A stretch of 64,000 nt of DNA. Source: Pedobacter sp. MR2016-24. Lineage in GTDB: Bacteria > Bacteroidota > Bacteroidia > Sphingobacteriales > Sphingobacteriaceae. Below are positions 15,001 through 19,149 of the stretch, piece by piece. Position 1 is the first letter of the stretch; every line of letters starts with the position of its first letter. The notes beneath the pieces were generated by a model that saw only the letters and a program-made list of their open reading frames with translations, was not told the origin of the DNA and searched no databases. The stretch covers positions 806,001 to 870,000 of the forward strand of contig NZ_JAPIVO010000001.1 of assembly GCF_026239655.1 (NCBI RefSeq), given 5' to 3'. Both the position numbers and the translations under genes were made by a program.

Positions 15001-17037
15001 GCTTCTATAAAAGTAACAGTACTGCCTAAATTGTTGAATATTGATTCAGCAGTATTCGCAGGTCCGCTTCATTTGCCAATTGGTAAAACGATGGCACAGG
15101 TATTAACTGCTTTAGGTACTCAAGTAAAGGTAATCTATACTGATCTGACTGAAGGTACTGCTGGTGTAAGCTGGGAGTCTGCACTATTTAATGGCAATCT
15201 TCCAGGAACCTATAATTTTACGGGTTTACTGATTCCTGCTGCGGGCGCAGCTAATCCTGATGATGTTAAAATAAAAGCGGAAGTGATCATCGACAGGAAA
15301 AATGTGATCAGCGTGGAACAAGCGGTGTCGTTAACGGATGTATATGGTAAACAATTTAATGAGCTTGAATTGCCATCAACTGTTAAAGTAACTTATGACG
15401 ACAAGACTTCGGAGATGTTACCTGTATCATGGAGTGATGCAGATTATAAAAGTGATGTGTTTACTCAGCAAACACTGAGCGGAGAAATTCAGTTAACCGA
15501 TGAGGTGACCAATACGTTGCACTTACCGGGAATCGTGAAAATAACCTTGTATAAAGATGTGGAATCGGTCGACTCTATACCGCCTGTAAGGGTGAGTTAT
15601 GGTGCGCCTTTAGGAGGTTTAAATTTACCTGCGACGATTCTGGTTACTTTTAATGATGGCTCAAAAGAACTGGTTCCTGTAGTTTGGGATGAGGTAGCAT
15701 ATACTACTGCACCGGTTGGAACGCTGGACTTAACCGGAACATTGACACTACCGCCAAATGTGCTCAACACTAACTTACAAACAGCGCTGATAAACATGAC
15801 GATAGAGAAGGTAACGCAGACCATTACCTTCGAGATGATAGCTGATAAGGTGTATGGAGATGCGCCATTCAGGCTGGTGGCAACGGCGTCTTCAGGATTG
15901 CCGGTTAATTTTGTATTGGTAACAGGTGCGGTAGATATTGCTGCCGATATGGCAACGATCAGGGGTGCGGGAGAAGTAACGATCAAGGCTGTTCAGTTGG
16001 GCAATGCTTCGATAGAGCAGGCAGAAGCATTACAGCGCTTTACTATTGAAAAAGCATTACTGTTAGTTTCCGGAGATAGCCTGCTTCGTTATACAGGAGT
16101 AGAAAATCCGCCGCTAACTTACCAGATCAGCGGCTTTAAATATGAAGAGACGGACAGTTTGCTAAGAGCAGACGGCGGATTATCCGGCACACCTGCATTA
16201 AGTACAACGGCAACTATGTCCAGCATAGCTGGTCTTTACCAGGTATTGGTGGAAGCGGGAGACCTGGACGCGATAAATTATGATTTTGACTTCGTGCCTG
16301 GCCTGTTGACATTGAAAAGCAATTTCCATACGGTTACATGGGATACTAAAGGCGGGACAGCAATTGCTCCTATGGAGGTAGAAGACGGTACTACTATTAC
16401 TCCCGCAGTAACCACTAAAGATGGTGTAGTGTTTTATGCGTGGTTTAGTGACGAGACGATGGAGACTGCTTATAATTTTGATTCGCCCGTAACGGAGGAT
16501 ATCACTTTATACGCAGATTGGCAAATAGCTCCGCTTCCGCCAACCGGCCCAATCAGCATGCGGACTATTGCAGATTATATGGTGGGTCTTGGAGAGATGA
16601 CAAGCGCTGAAAGAGCTTTACCTTTTTCTATCTCATTGCTAAACGGGAAGAGTCACCTGCCGGGTAAAACTGCGCCTTTTAAACTAAGTGCATGGTATGG
16701 CTACGGGCAGTTGAAGAGAGCAGTGTTGAAAACAATTCCTGTTTCTGGAAATATGGCTACCGGAGTTACTGCGGGAGTTGAAGTAGTGAACACAGGCGGA
16801 TCTGCAGTTACAGCTGTGGGGTTATGCTGGACCACTAGTGGTAATCCAACAATAACTGATAGTAAAACTACAGCAGTACTGAATGGTAGTTCAGCAACAG
16901 CTGCTTTGACGAATCTGGTTGCAGGAACAAAATATTACTTAAAAGCTTATGCCACTACGGCGGCGGGAACGGCTTACGGTAACCTGGTTGTTTTCACAAT
17001 AAAAGGAGATGGTTTAATTGAAATTGAAAAGAAATAA
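1..17037 (+). CDS. Giant repetitive surface protein (beta-helix modules plus Ig-like stalk), 5' end outside window
   Basis: The frame is open from base 1 (it reads PKTLVVQDRG...), so the true start lies upstream; the first ATG in the window, at 115, is internal. At least 5678 residues are present. Order: partial putative-Ig (He_PIG-like) domain; seven modules each with a He_PIG-like Ig and a right-handed beta-helix built from GGAIYN and FxNN/FSNN turns, as in chlamydial Pmp proteins; a last He_PIG; fifteen Big_4-like Ig repeats; an MBG-like segment (about 15814-16320); an InlB/Listeria-Bacteroides repeat (WDTKGGT...LYADW, about 16321-16540); and an FN3-like tail (about 16730-17037). There are no catalytic motifs. 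The likely role is an exported adhesin or matrix/biofilm protein (inference). I see no type IX sorting domain, LPXTG or membrane anchor at the C-terminus. Two secreted tail-fibre-like genes follow within 10 and 26 bases, suggesting one operon. Confidence 0.9.
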   Translation, partial: PKTLVVQDRGTVFTQQFTATGGTQNLTWNISSGDLPPGMTFSNSGLLTGRLMTTGTYTFVVSATDGQFLGAKQFTVNVNTVNERIFASAAATNGAKNGTSWANAHTDLQAALDQAISGDEIWVAKGSYSPGALVSDNFKLKSGVKIYGGFAGNEESLAGRDTSKIHTLNSAVLTGNQGAGNYHVVYNVTAVSNETLLDGFTISGGRALTTTTGINGNGGGIYTSLGNPVFNNLRINDNVGLFGAGVYIGGGSPQFTNTRIFNNSTSGASGRAAGMYVLAGSIVNLNKVSFEGNTVGDASATYGGAILNYGTLTISDGLFKNNSVAGTTAQGGAIYNNDNAVLKITSTSFIGNSGLTGGAIYIRPGVSEFTDVVFKENKAAGTGGAVNNLGSPVFNRVYFIANEAVQHGGALFSSGVPKLDNVVFSRNKVTSASTYYGGAMYSSTATLTNVTFSNNSIARTAAGGGALYRSAGTITINNSIFWGNTRAGNISDQISGVVTINKSIVQDGYATGTNIGIGDPLFLNAAIDNLRLKGGSPAIDQGDNSKTTTNVDVLGNNRLFNGIVDLGAYENQGTASLTVSPVSLDAVSRGTNLQLPLKVNGDYIDLSWNITSGALPLGVSLSPAGVLMGRPLIAGTYTFVVGVTNGELVGSKQYTLVVNPGATIIFVNTNAAAGLNNGSNWQNGFTDLKVAISNAVAGDQVWVAKGTYSPGLLVTDTYAMKEGVKIYGGFAGTEVLLTERDMKLIGTSNKSVLDGSQGVASRHVIFNNVALSNATLLDGFTVSGGQASLTGTDGDVMRGGGIYNISTVKAIFSNLRIVNNKAQRGGGIYNAGQALFDHIEFYQNTSSISGAGMFNTGASVTMTDIVFRENTAANYGGGMASSGTAFVLDRVSFIGNSSAFSGAGFYLYGGAAILNNVLFSRNAVTTSGYYGGGMATTVAATLTNVTFSNNTTAFSSGTAAGGGGLYRGSGVVTVDNSIFWGNKRANGVDDQLGPNITLRQSIVQGGYTAGTNVFIGDPLFADAAADNLQLKGGSPAIDIGDNSRNTTSTDLSGNLRVFNETIDLGAYENQGGASLKVLPATIATVTRGTKVNIEMTVTGGTGDLTWRVQSGKLPGGLMLSSNGKLMGAATTVGTYIFVVAVTDGNLIGSKQYTVNVSAGAARLYVSQAATGENTGSDWANAMTDLQPALSLAAAGDEIWVAKGTYSAGTLASSSFTLKEGVKMYGGFAGTESILAERDSAGVRTLNQTILDGSQGTVSAHVVYNSAALTNATVLDGFSIQGGQTTGYGGGIYNTAGAATFSHLWVKNNVAVFGGGLYHSGDAVYSDVIFSDNQAKGSSARGAAVYNIKGFKLTGGVFENNRIIDANAYGAGIFNVGVLTLKDVKFDNNTLVGGQGGAIYSYSGAVVEISKASFNANKAGTGGAIYFANGTQTLTDIVFKENSATLSAGAIFGGGALTVNRASFIKNTAVQHGGAMWAGGASTKVDNTIFSQNSVTKTANYGGAVYASAGNISFINTTFSNNTIIYENSSKTLSYGGALYRGGGTVAVYNSILWGNTRGAGIADQLNAGIAVDNSIVQNDYAAGTGIKIGNPAFTDAGNDNLKLRPGSLAIDAGLNNWQVYQTDLAGNARVVNSVVDLGAYENDGSGSLLISPASIAPVKRGAAFDVQLTARGSALPLNWILKDGKLPPGISFSATGRLQGVPTATGNYTFVTGVSDGEIEGNKQYTITVQAGPSRLYVHQTATGANNGVSWANALTDLQAAIGLSVAGDEIWVAKGTYSPGPAVTSYFLLKDGVKIYGGFAGTETLIAERDSAAVRNANETILEGGKSQGPASYHVVYNNAALTSATVLDGFSIQGGAAGTTNGGGIYNSLGTATFNFLWIKNNTAVYGGGLYHSGDAKYTNIIFTNNQSKGSNARGAGVYNVKGFKLSDGKFDSNKIIETTGYGAGIFSIGILELNGVKFDSNSIVNGQGGAIYSNSGAATTISKSSFTGNTAPTGGALLITNGSTNMTDVVFANNAATATGGAIYVNSGMILNRVSFIDNTSLQHGAAMWTSGTLRIDNSIFSNNKVTSTGAYYGGAIYVGGGNTLINNSSFSNNSIAYPKVSPTLSYGGGIYRAGGVLTIHNSILWGNKRGGNVADQLSAGAVIDNSIVENNYATGTDVKIGDPLFVNPEGNDLRIKAGSLAIDAGINSWQAFDKDLDGKARVVNAIIDLGAYESNGGAGLIISPATLGPIVRGIYMDVPLSTTGSSALAGWTLEAGELPKGLALTSDGRLRGTPTVVGTYTFVLKASDGSLIGNRQYKVVVSNGIGRLYVAQAALGDNNGSNWANAFTDLQPALALATKGDEIWVAKGTYSAGPLATSSFILKEGVKIYGGFAGIEATVAERDTTLTRTVNETILDGSAGVASYHVVYNNNTAVATALTNATVLDGFSIQGGGSLSNYGSSYTNTNTFGGGIYNVGGAAVFSHLWIKNNLGSYGAGLYHSGDARYSDIRFTNNRSTGSGPRGAGVYNARGFNLKRGFFENNRIIESTSYTGYGAGLFNAGPAELSEVKFENNTITNGQGGAIYGYGSLTINDGSFTGNEATTGAAMYITGGIPVLSRVSFRDNMAKGGAGAIYVSGGMTIDRGSFINNTAVLNGGAVWSAGTLNISNSIFSRNKVTSTAANYGGAVYINSGTVTLTHNTFSNNSINYFNKGPLFYGGAVFRYTGTVTINNSVLWGNTRNSGTADQLNATVKVNNSLVQGAFSTGVKIIDKDPAFVNAETDDLALTGCSPAINTGDNLLATAAPLDFIGNGRKKSVQVDMGAFEYQNEVLVLNPSLLPAGTRGELYTQQLTVAGSSGTPVFQVISGKLPDGLSMTPSGLLTGNPFVIGKFTFTVNVSDGILCGNAIYSIDIVAGTGVVRMHVNQAAVSGADNGSNWANGYLDLQSALKVALAGDEIWVAKGSYSPGTLVTSTYKLIEGVKIYGGFAATEKTLTERDSSGIRTVNETILDGKQISRHVVYNNLVLTNAAVLDGFTITGGKAGTTGGNGNEIYSGGGIYNAGKGAAIFRNLWIKGNSATSYGGGMFNSGAAVLSNITFENNTVLSGSYQQGGGLFNNGLATLNNIEFIGNKASTGGGMFTSGTGVTMNNILFRENVATANGGGLNSYVGKVLLNNASFIGNISLTHGAGIYQYNSALTVTNTIFTRNRITSTGGYFGAAYYQYTGTVTMANITAYKNTVSYVNGTAAKYGAGISKNAGTLNLQNSILWNNTRGNSVPDQMNSTVKAVNTLVEGGYVNGTVIVDKDPLFNLATEDDLSLSDCSPAINMGDNTFSSGISKDILNNARIKAETVDLGAYENQKNRIIITPATLPEGARGVIYEQQLTAGGGAGNYTYTVSYGKLPDGLLLTSSGQIKGRPINAGTYTFNVNASDGNLCGNRLYTVNVVLGTGRVRIYVNQAATAGMNNSSNWENGFLDLQKGITSALAGDTIWVAKGNYSPGSLVSSSFILKEGVKIYGGFAATENDLSERDTTAFQGANETILNGGNKSYHVVYNRLALTKATVLDGFTIMGGRTRTSSSSYEFCGGGIMNYQGSIIFRNLWVKDNTAYYYGGGIYSNTASEFTNITLENNTVSVAGGGLSNLGASKFTNIKFINNKAQQGGGLHNRTNDITLNNVSFTGNTTTGQGGAFYTIGGNVVIKGATFLGNSAGQSGGAIYKQSGALTLYNAVFSRNKVTSTAGYLGGAIYSYTAATDIINSSFSNNSIGYANTSLTTRYGGAVYRYSGTVGIANSIFWGNRRGNTIADQFPAGITVSNSTIENGYVTGVQILTKDPQFKNAAADDLSLASCSPSINMGDNSKVTSITQDVAGGERIKHTTVDIGAYEFQGVYLENAEQTLPDADQWSPYTHQITLAESGAYTYTVSQGLLPDGLSITSTGKITGEASVAGLYEFTLAVNGTDVCGSLKVKMRVLAKEAYIVEVLTPYPVPVKKDTGTPFEELNLVTTVEVVMSDKTHKRYPVTWQAGNYNGTVEGIYTLTGVLTVPSPAVNKNNLLATAKVAVVDPVYPYIVSIEQLPPVYVLSGTPFNEVQPILPKQVKVTYDTGTTDLLNLVWRVGTYDLKAGIYRVYAEILLKEEHANPVGFEANLDIYAQQHIIAVEELADVTVPLHTAANVLPLPAKVRVTYHDQTTGFLNVDWDKTPYVADKGAEYDLKGIFQLNPLVSNTSSLYAANKIIIRKNIVSVNPLTGVNTAYDTDFDDVLLPQQVRVVFDDTTTDTVGVEWKPGTYNQKVSGNYPLSGILLHDESIDNTSGKQAAIVLTVLPKPKNIVSVAVLDTVHVGYGTLLTAVQELKLPVQVTYDDGTTGNLAVVWDTEGYDAAVTGDYTFTGDFTLIDGVINKDALTVDITVSLGLKSIKTVQHPGVINVPYGTVADEIDLPENVNVTYNDNTAGTEGVIWASETYNPLQEGSYIFKGTIANSELIGNPDSLFATVTVNVGPKPLTVVSAVVDSLSIPYGTSFKDAVLLFPKTALVTYDNGTTGQLNVIWKEGDYDGMVSGSYLIAGTLELMNNVVNPDSVHVELKATVGVHMIQTYTPVPVVNVAYGTATADLILPETVNTIFADGGNQELGVTWDLTNFNGSLQGKYLIKGTFNLTDDIQNPNLVIPQMEVNVAARPKLVVTLKTDTILVGYGKALADILFPVVSKATLDEGTMTDLPVLLNSFEVESYDGIVADSYDGTEAGTYLFEGVVSPPDGIQNPENITPKVLVVVGKRSIETLTPAADMTVAYGTAFESLTLPESVRAIYNDLSEELLAVNWTKGDYDGNLPGVYTLQGTLVIPEDIDNPKGLQPVIKVTVAEKIRTLVSISRDSLSVAYGTELAMVNLPATVTGLFDDGSTEALTVTEWKSLDYDSLEAGNYVFYGMVAMPVNTVNPEEIKAVADVMVQEKYVVSVAVVPDLVVPFGTLYDDLTLPVLVNVTYNNNAEELVPVNWNTGNFNGLIPGDYTLQGTLVTDPAEQNKDNKEASIKVTVLPKLLNIDSAVFAGPLHLPIGKTMAQVLTALGTQVKVIYTDLTEGTAGVSWESALFNGNLPGTYNFTGLLIPAAGAANPDDVKIKAEVIIDRKNVISVEQAVSLTDVYGKQFNELELPSTVKVTYDDKTSEMLPVSWSDADYKSDVFTQQTLSGEIQLTDEVTNTLHLPGIVKITLYKDVESVDSIPPVRVSYGAPLGGLNLPATILVTFNDGSKELVPVVWDEVAYTTAPVGTLDLTGTLTLPPNVLNTNLQTALINMTIEKVTQTITFEMIADKVYGDAPFRLVATASSGLPVNFVLVTGAVDIAADMATIRGAGEVTIKAVQLGNASIEQAEALQRFTIEKALLLVSGDSLLRYTGVENPPLTYQISGFKYEETDSLLRADGGLSGTPALSTTATMSSIAGLYQVLVEAGDLDAINYDFDFVPGLLTLKSNFHTVTWDTKGGTAIAPMEVEDGTTITPAVTTKDGVVFYAWFSDETMETAYNFDSPVTEDITLYADWQIAPLPPTGPISMRTIADYMVGLGEMTSAERALPFSISLLNGKSHLPGKTAPFKLSAWYGYGQLKRAVLKTIPVSGNMATGVTAGVEVVNTGGSAVTAVGLCWTTSGNPTITDSKTTAVLNGSSATAALTNLVAGTKYYLKAYATTAAGTAYGNLVVFTIKGDGLIEIEKK
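244..11598 (+). repeat. Seven beta-helix modules inside the giant protein
   Basis: Approximate module ends are 1719, 3213, 4932, 6660, 8430, 10020 and 11598, giving about 500 to 590 residues each. Each helix starts with a motif like NNGSNWANAFTDLQ, then GDEIWVAKGTYSPG, KIYGGFAGTE and LDGFTI, continues with GGAIYN/GGGIY turns, and ends with SPAIDxGDN and a VDLGAYEN-type motif. The next He_PIG-like Ig domain follows directly. Modules 3-5 form one subfamily (LDGFSIQGG, GLYHSGDA, NGQGGAIY); modules 6-7 form another (CSPAIN, LCGN, YGGFAATE). Modules 1 and 2 are more generic. The repeat is protein-level; synonymous divergence between copies is obvious by eye. Confidence 0.85.
11863..15813 (+). repeat. 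Fifteen tandem Big_4-like Ig repeats (stalk)
   Basis: Fifteen consecutive units average 88 residues. Each begins with a motif like IVSV, then VxYGT, LPxxVxVTYxDGT, LxVxW, a DYDG-like turn, GxYxLxGTL, and a hydrophobic end before the next unit. This is the pattern of bacterial Ig-like domain group 4 (PF07532), known from cell-surface proteins. No cysteine occurs in the array. A rigid stalk that projects the beta-helix part away from the cell is the natural reading, but that is inference. Unit 9 (about 13960-14250) carries an insertion with a doubled SYDG motif. Confidence 0.75.
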
Positions 17038-17046
17038 ATAAGATAT

Positions 17047-18132
17047 ATGCAGATCAAACAAAAATGGAAAGGGTATATCAGGGCTGCGGTGATGGCACTG
17101 GTATTTTTAGCTCCGGGAATAGCTAATGCTCAATTTGTGGGTAATCCATTAATTCCTATGGAAGGGAAAGTAATTATTTACACGAATGATGCAAAAGGAG
17201 GGCATCACCAGGTGGCTACGATAGCCGCGCGTGATGCGATTACTGTAGTACGTCGTCAGCCTGGCATGCTGTGTACAGTAATGGATGATGGCACAGGTAA
17301 ACCTAAAACCTACCAGCTGATCTGTGCAGATGAGGAAACTGCTTTGGCCAATAATACAAATTGGGTAGTTTTTGGTGGGGCCGGTGGCGGTGGTGCTGTT
17401 GGTGAATTTAATGGGAGTCGCCCGATTACCGGGGCTTATTATACGGGGGTTAATCCAGGAACGAATGATCTGGCCAAATGGATAGAGGCAGTTTTTTATC
17501 CTTCTTTGGGGCCATCTGCTGCATTAAGTGCCAGTCCCTCGGGAACGATTGAAATGGGTGCTGATGGCAATACTGCGGTGACCCTGAGCTGGACTGCTGG
17601 AAGGGCGGCTCAGACTGAACCCATCACCGAAATTATTGTAGACGGGAAGAATGTTTTTACTGCAAGTCCCGCTGCCGGGGCCACTGTCACCGGGACTGCT
17701 ACAGCAAGCGTAGTCAATAAAACGAATAAGAGTTTTGTAATGAGTGTAAAAACATCAGACAATAAAACAGCATCAGCGCAGGCCAGTATCAGCTTCCAGT
17801 GGAAAAGATACTGGGGTTTTGTAAGCGGAGGAGATGATGGGGTGAGTTTTATTCCGACCAATGCACAAATTCTTGCTTTGAAAGGCAGTGCGTTTGCTAC
17901 CAGTGCAGCAGCAACGAATTTGTCGTCAACACCAACTGGTCCTCAGAAGCTGGTCATTGCTTACCCTGCAGTCTGGGGTGGCTCTAAAATCACTGTGGGC
18001 GTGAACGACTCAACGGGTGCTTTTGATAAATTTACACAGTCATTTACCAATGCCAGTGGGGGAACAACAGATTATGTAATCTGGGTTCAAAAAGACAATA
18101 CCGCTGCGGGTTTGACATTCTCTGTACAATAA
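17047..18132 (+). CDS. Secreted protein with phage tail-fibre-like modules
   Basis: 361 residues. The N-terminus is a typical Sec signal peptide (MQIKQKWKGYIRAAVMALVF then LAPGIANAQ), with probable cleavage after ANA. Residues ~45-115 form a head module (VATIAARDAITVVRRQPGML ... YQL ... NWVVFGG) that recurs in the next gene. The middle (~150-255) looks like an Ig-type fold. The C-terminus (~255-361) begins with KRYWGF and contains YPAVWGGSKITVGVND and FTNASGGTTDYVIW, a pattern I associate with phage receptor-binding or baseplate proteins. The gene starts 10 bases after the giant gene's stop, so co-expression is likely. The function is not established; a structural partner or cap for the giant protein is inference. 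Confidence 0.8.
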   Translation: MQIKQKWKGYIRAAVMALVFLAPGIANAQFVGNPLIPMEGKVIIYTNDAKGGHHQVATIAARDAITVVRRQPGMLCTVMDDGTGKPKTYQLICADEETALANNTNWVVFGGAGGGGAVGEFNGSRPITGAYYTGVNPGTNDLAKWIEAVFYPSLGPSAALSASPSGTIEMGADGNTAVTLSWTAGRAAQTEPITEIIVDGKNVFTASPAAGATVTGTATASVVNKTNKSFVMSVKTSDNKTASAQASISFQWKRYWGFVSGGDDGVSFIPTNAQILALKGSAFATSAAATNLSSTPTGPQKLVIAYPAVWGGSKITVGVNDSTGAFDKFTQSFTNASGGTTDYVIWVQKDNTAAGLTFSVQ

Positions 18133-18158
18133 AATATACCATACATAATAAGATAGCG

Positions 18159-19079
18159 ATGAAACTAATTTATACACTTTGTTTAATAACCGGGCTGACT
18201 GTAGCTTCAGCCTCCGCACAAGTAAAGGTGATTGGAGCGGTGGAGCCTAATGATTTATCTGATAAATATCCTACACACAATGAAATCTACGGCAAGGGGG
18301 GCTTTCGTTCTGTGGCTACTGTTTTGGAAAGGGATAATATCACTCCCGCAAGGAGAAGTGAAGGAATGCTGGTTTATGTGATTGCAGATGCGAAGTTATA
18401 CCAGTTGAAAGGTGGCGTTGCCAACGTGAACTGGACCGACGCCCAGTTTGGAGGAGGAAGCTCTACCACGATTGTACCGATCGACAAGGGGGGGACAGGG
18501 GCTATTACGGCTGAAGATGCAAGAACAAATCTTGGCCTGGGCAATTTATCCATTCAGAATAAAGATGCGGTAGAGATTACCAAAGGGGTGATCGACGGTA
18601 CACTAATTGGTAACCTGACTCCTGAAAAAGGGAAATTCACTTTTCTGGATGTTAATTCTGAACTTACGGTAACCGGCCAGGTGATTGTAAATGGGGATAT
18701 AAAGGCTACGGGGGATGTTACTGCCAATTCCGATATCAGAATCAAGAAAAACATTGTGAATATACCAGAAGTGTCTGAAAGCCTGAGGAGAATTCATGCT
18801 GTGTCGTATGACCGCAGTGATGTTGAGCTGCATCAGATCGGGTTTATCGCACAAAATGTGCAGGAATTTTTTCCTTCACTGATTAAGGTAGATACTGATG
18901 CGCGGAAAACGCTTTCTCTGAATTATCAGTCGATGACAGTTCCGCTATTAAAAGGATGGCAGGAACATGATGAGTTGATTGTTATTCAGCAGCGTGAATT
19001 AAAGGCTTTGAAGGACGAGGTGGCTGAATTGCAGAAAGCAGTAGCTGAATTGAAGCGCCTGATGAAACAGGCTAAATAA
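18159..19079 (+). CDS. Secreted tail-fibre-like protein with peptidase S74 (endosialidase-type) chaperone domain
   Basis: 306 residues with a signal peptide (MKLIYTLCLITGLTVASASA). Residues ~45-105 repeat the head module of the previous gene (VATVLERDNITPARRSEGML ... YQL ... NW ... FGG). Next comes a phage-fibre linker (DKGGTGAITAEDARTNLGLG, TPEKGKFTFLDV, LTVTGQVIVNGD). From NSDIRIKKNI onward (~190-306) it matches the intramolecular chaperone of auto-processing tail spikes: Ser191-Asp192 sits at the position of the known self-cleavage site, followed by SYDR, IGFIAQNVQEFFP, the LNYQSMTVPLL segment and a C-terminal coiled coil (ELKALKDEVAELQ). In known S74 proteins the domain trimerises the fibre and is released. 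No other phage genes are nearby, so this looks like a domesticated module rather than a prophage remnant. Confidence 0.85.
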   Translation: MKLIYTLCLITGLTVASASAQVKVIGAVEPNDLSDKYPTHNEIYGKGGFRSVATVLERDNITPARRSEGMLVYVIADAKLYQLKGGVANVNWTDAQFGGGSSTTIVPIDKGGTGAITAEDARTNLGLGNLSIQNKDAVEITKGVIDGTLIGNLTPEKGKFTFLDVNSELTVTGQVIVNGDIKATGDVTANSDIRIKKNIVNIPEVSESLRRIHAVSYDRSDVELHQIGFIAQNVQEFFPSLIKVDTDARKTLSLNYQSMTVPLLKGWQEHDELIVIQQRELKALKDEVAELQKAVAELKRLMKQAK

Positions 19080-19095
19080 TGAATGATTCCTATTG

Positions 19096-19138
19096 TTTTC
19101 AACCTTCCCGCCTTTTGTTATGCAAGGAAGATTGAAAA
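19096..19138. terminator. Hairpin between convergent genes
   Basis: Arms 19096-19108 (TTTTCAACCTTCC) and 19126-19138 (GGAAGATTGAAAA) pair over 13 positions with one C-A mismatch, which becomes G-U on the minus strand. The loop is 17 bases. It lies between the stop codons of the S74 protein (plus) and the acyltransferase (minus). There is no clear T-run on either side, so it may be a 3'-end stabilising hairpin rather than a classical intrinsic terminator. Confidence 0.45.
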
Positions 19139-19149
19139 TGATGGATTAT

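Noticed and set aside
17047..19079. Prophage remnant
   Set aside because: Signal peptides, no capsid, terminase, portal or integrase genes, and tight linkage to the giant surface gene argue for a cellular system.
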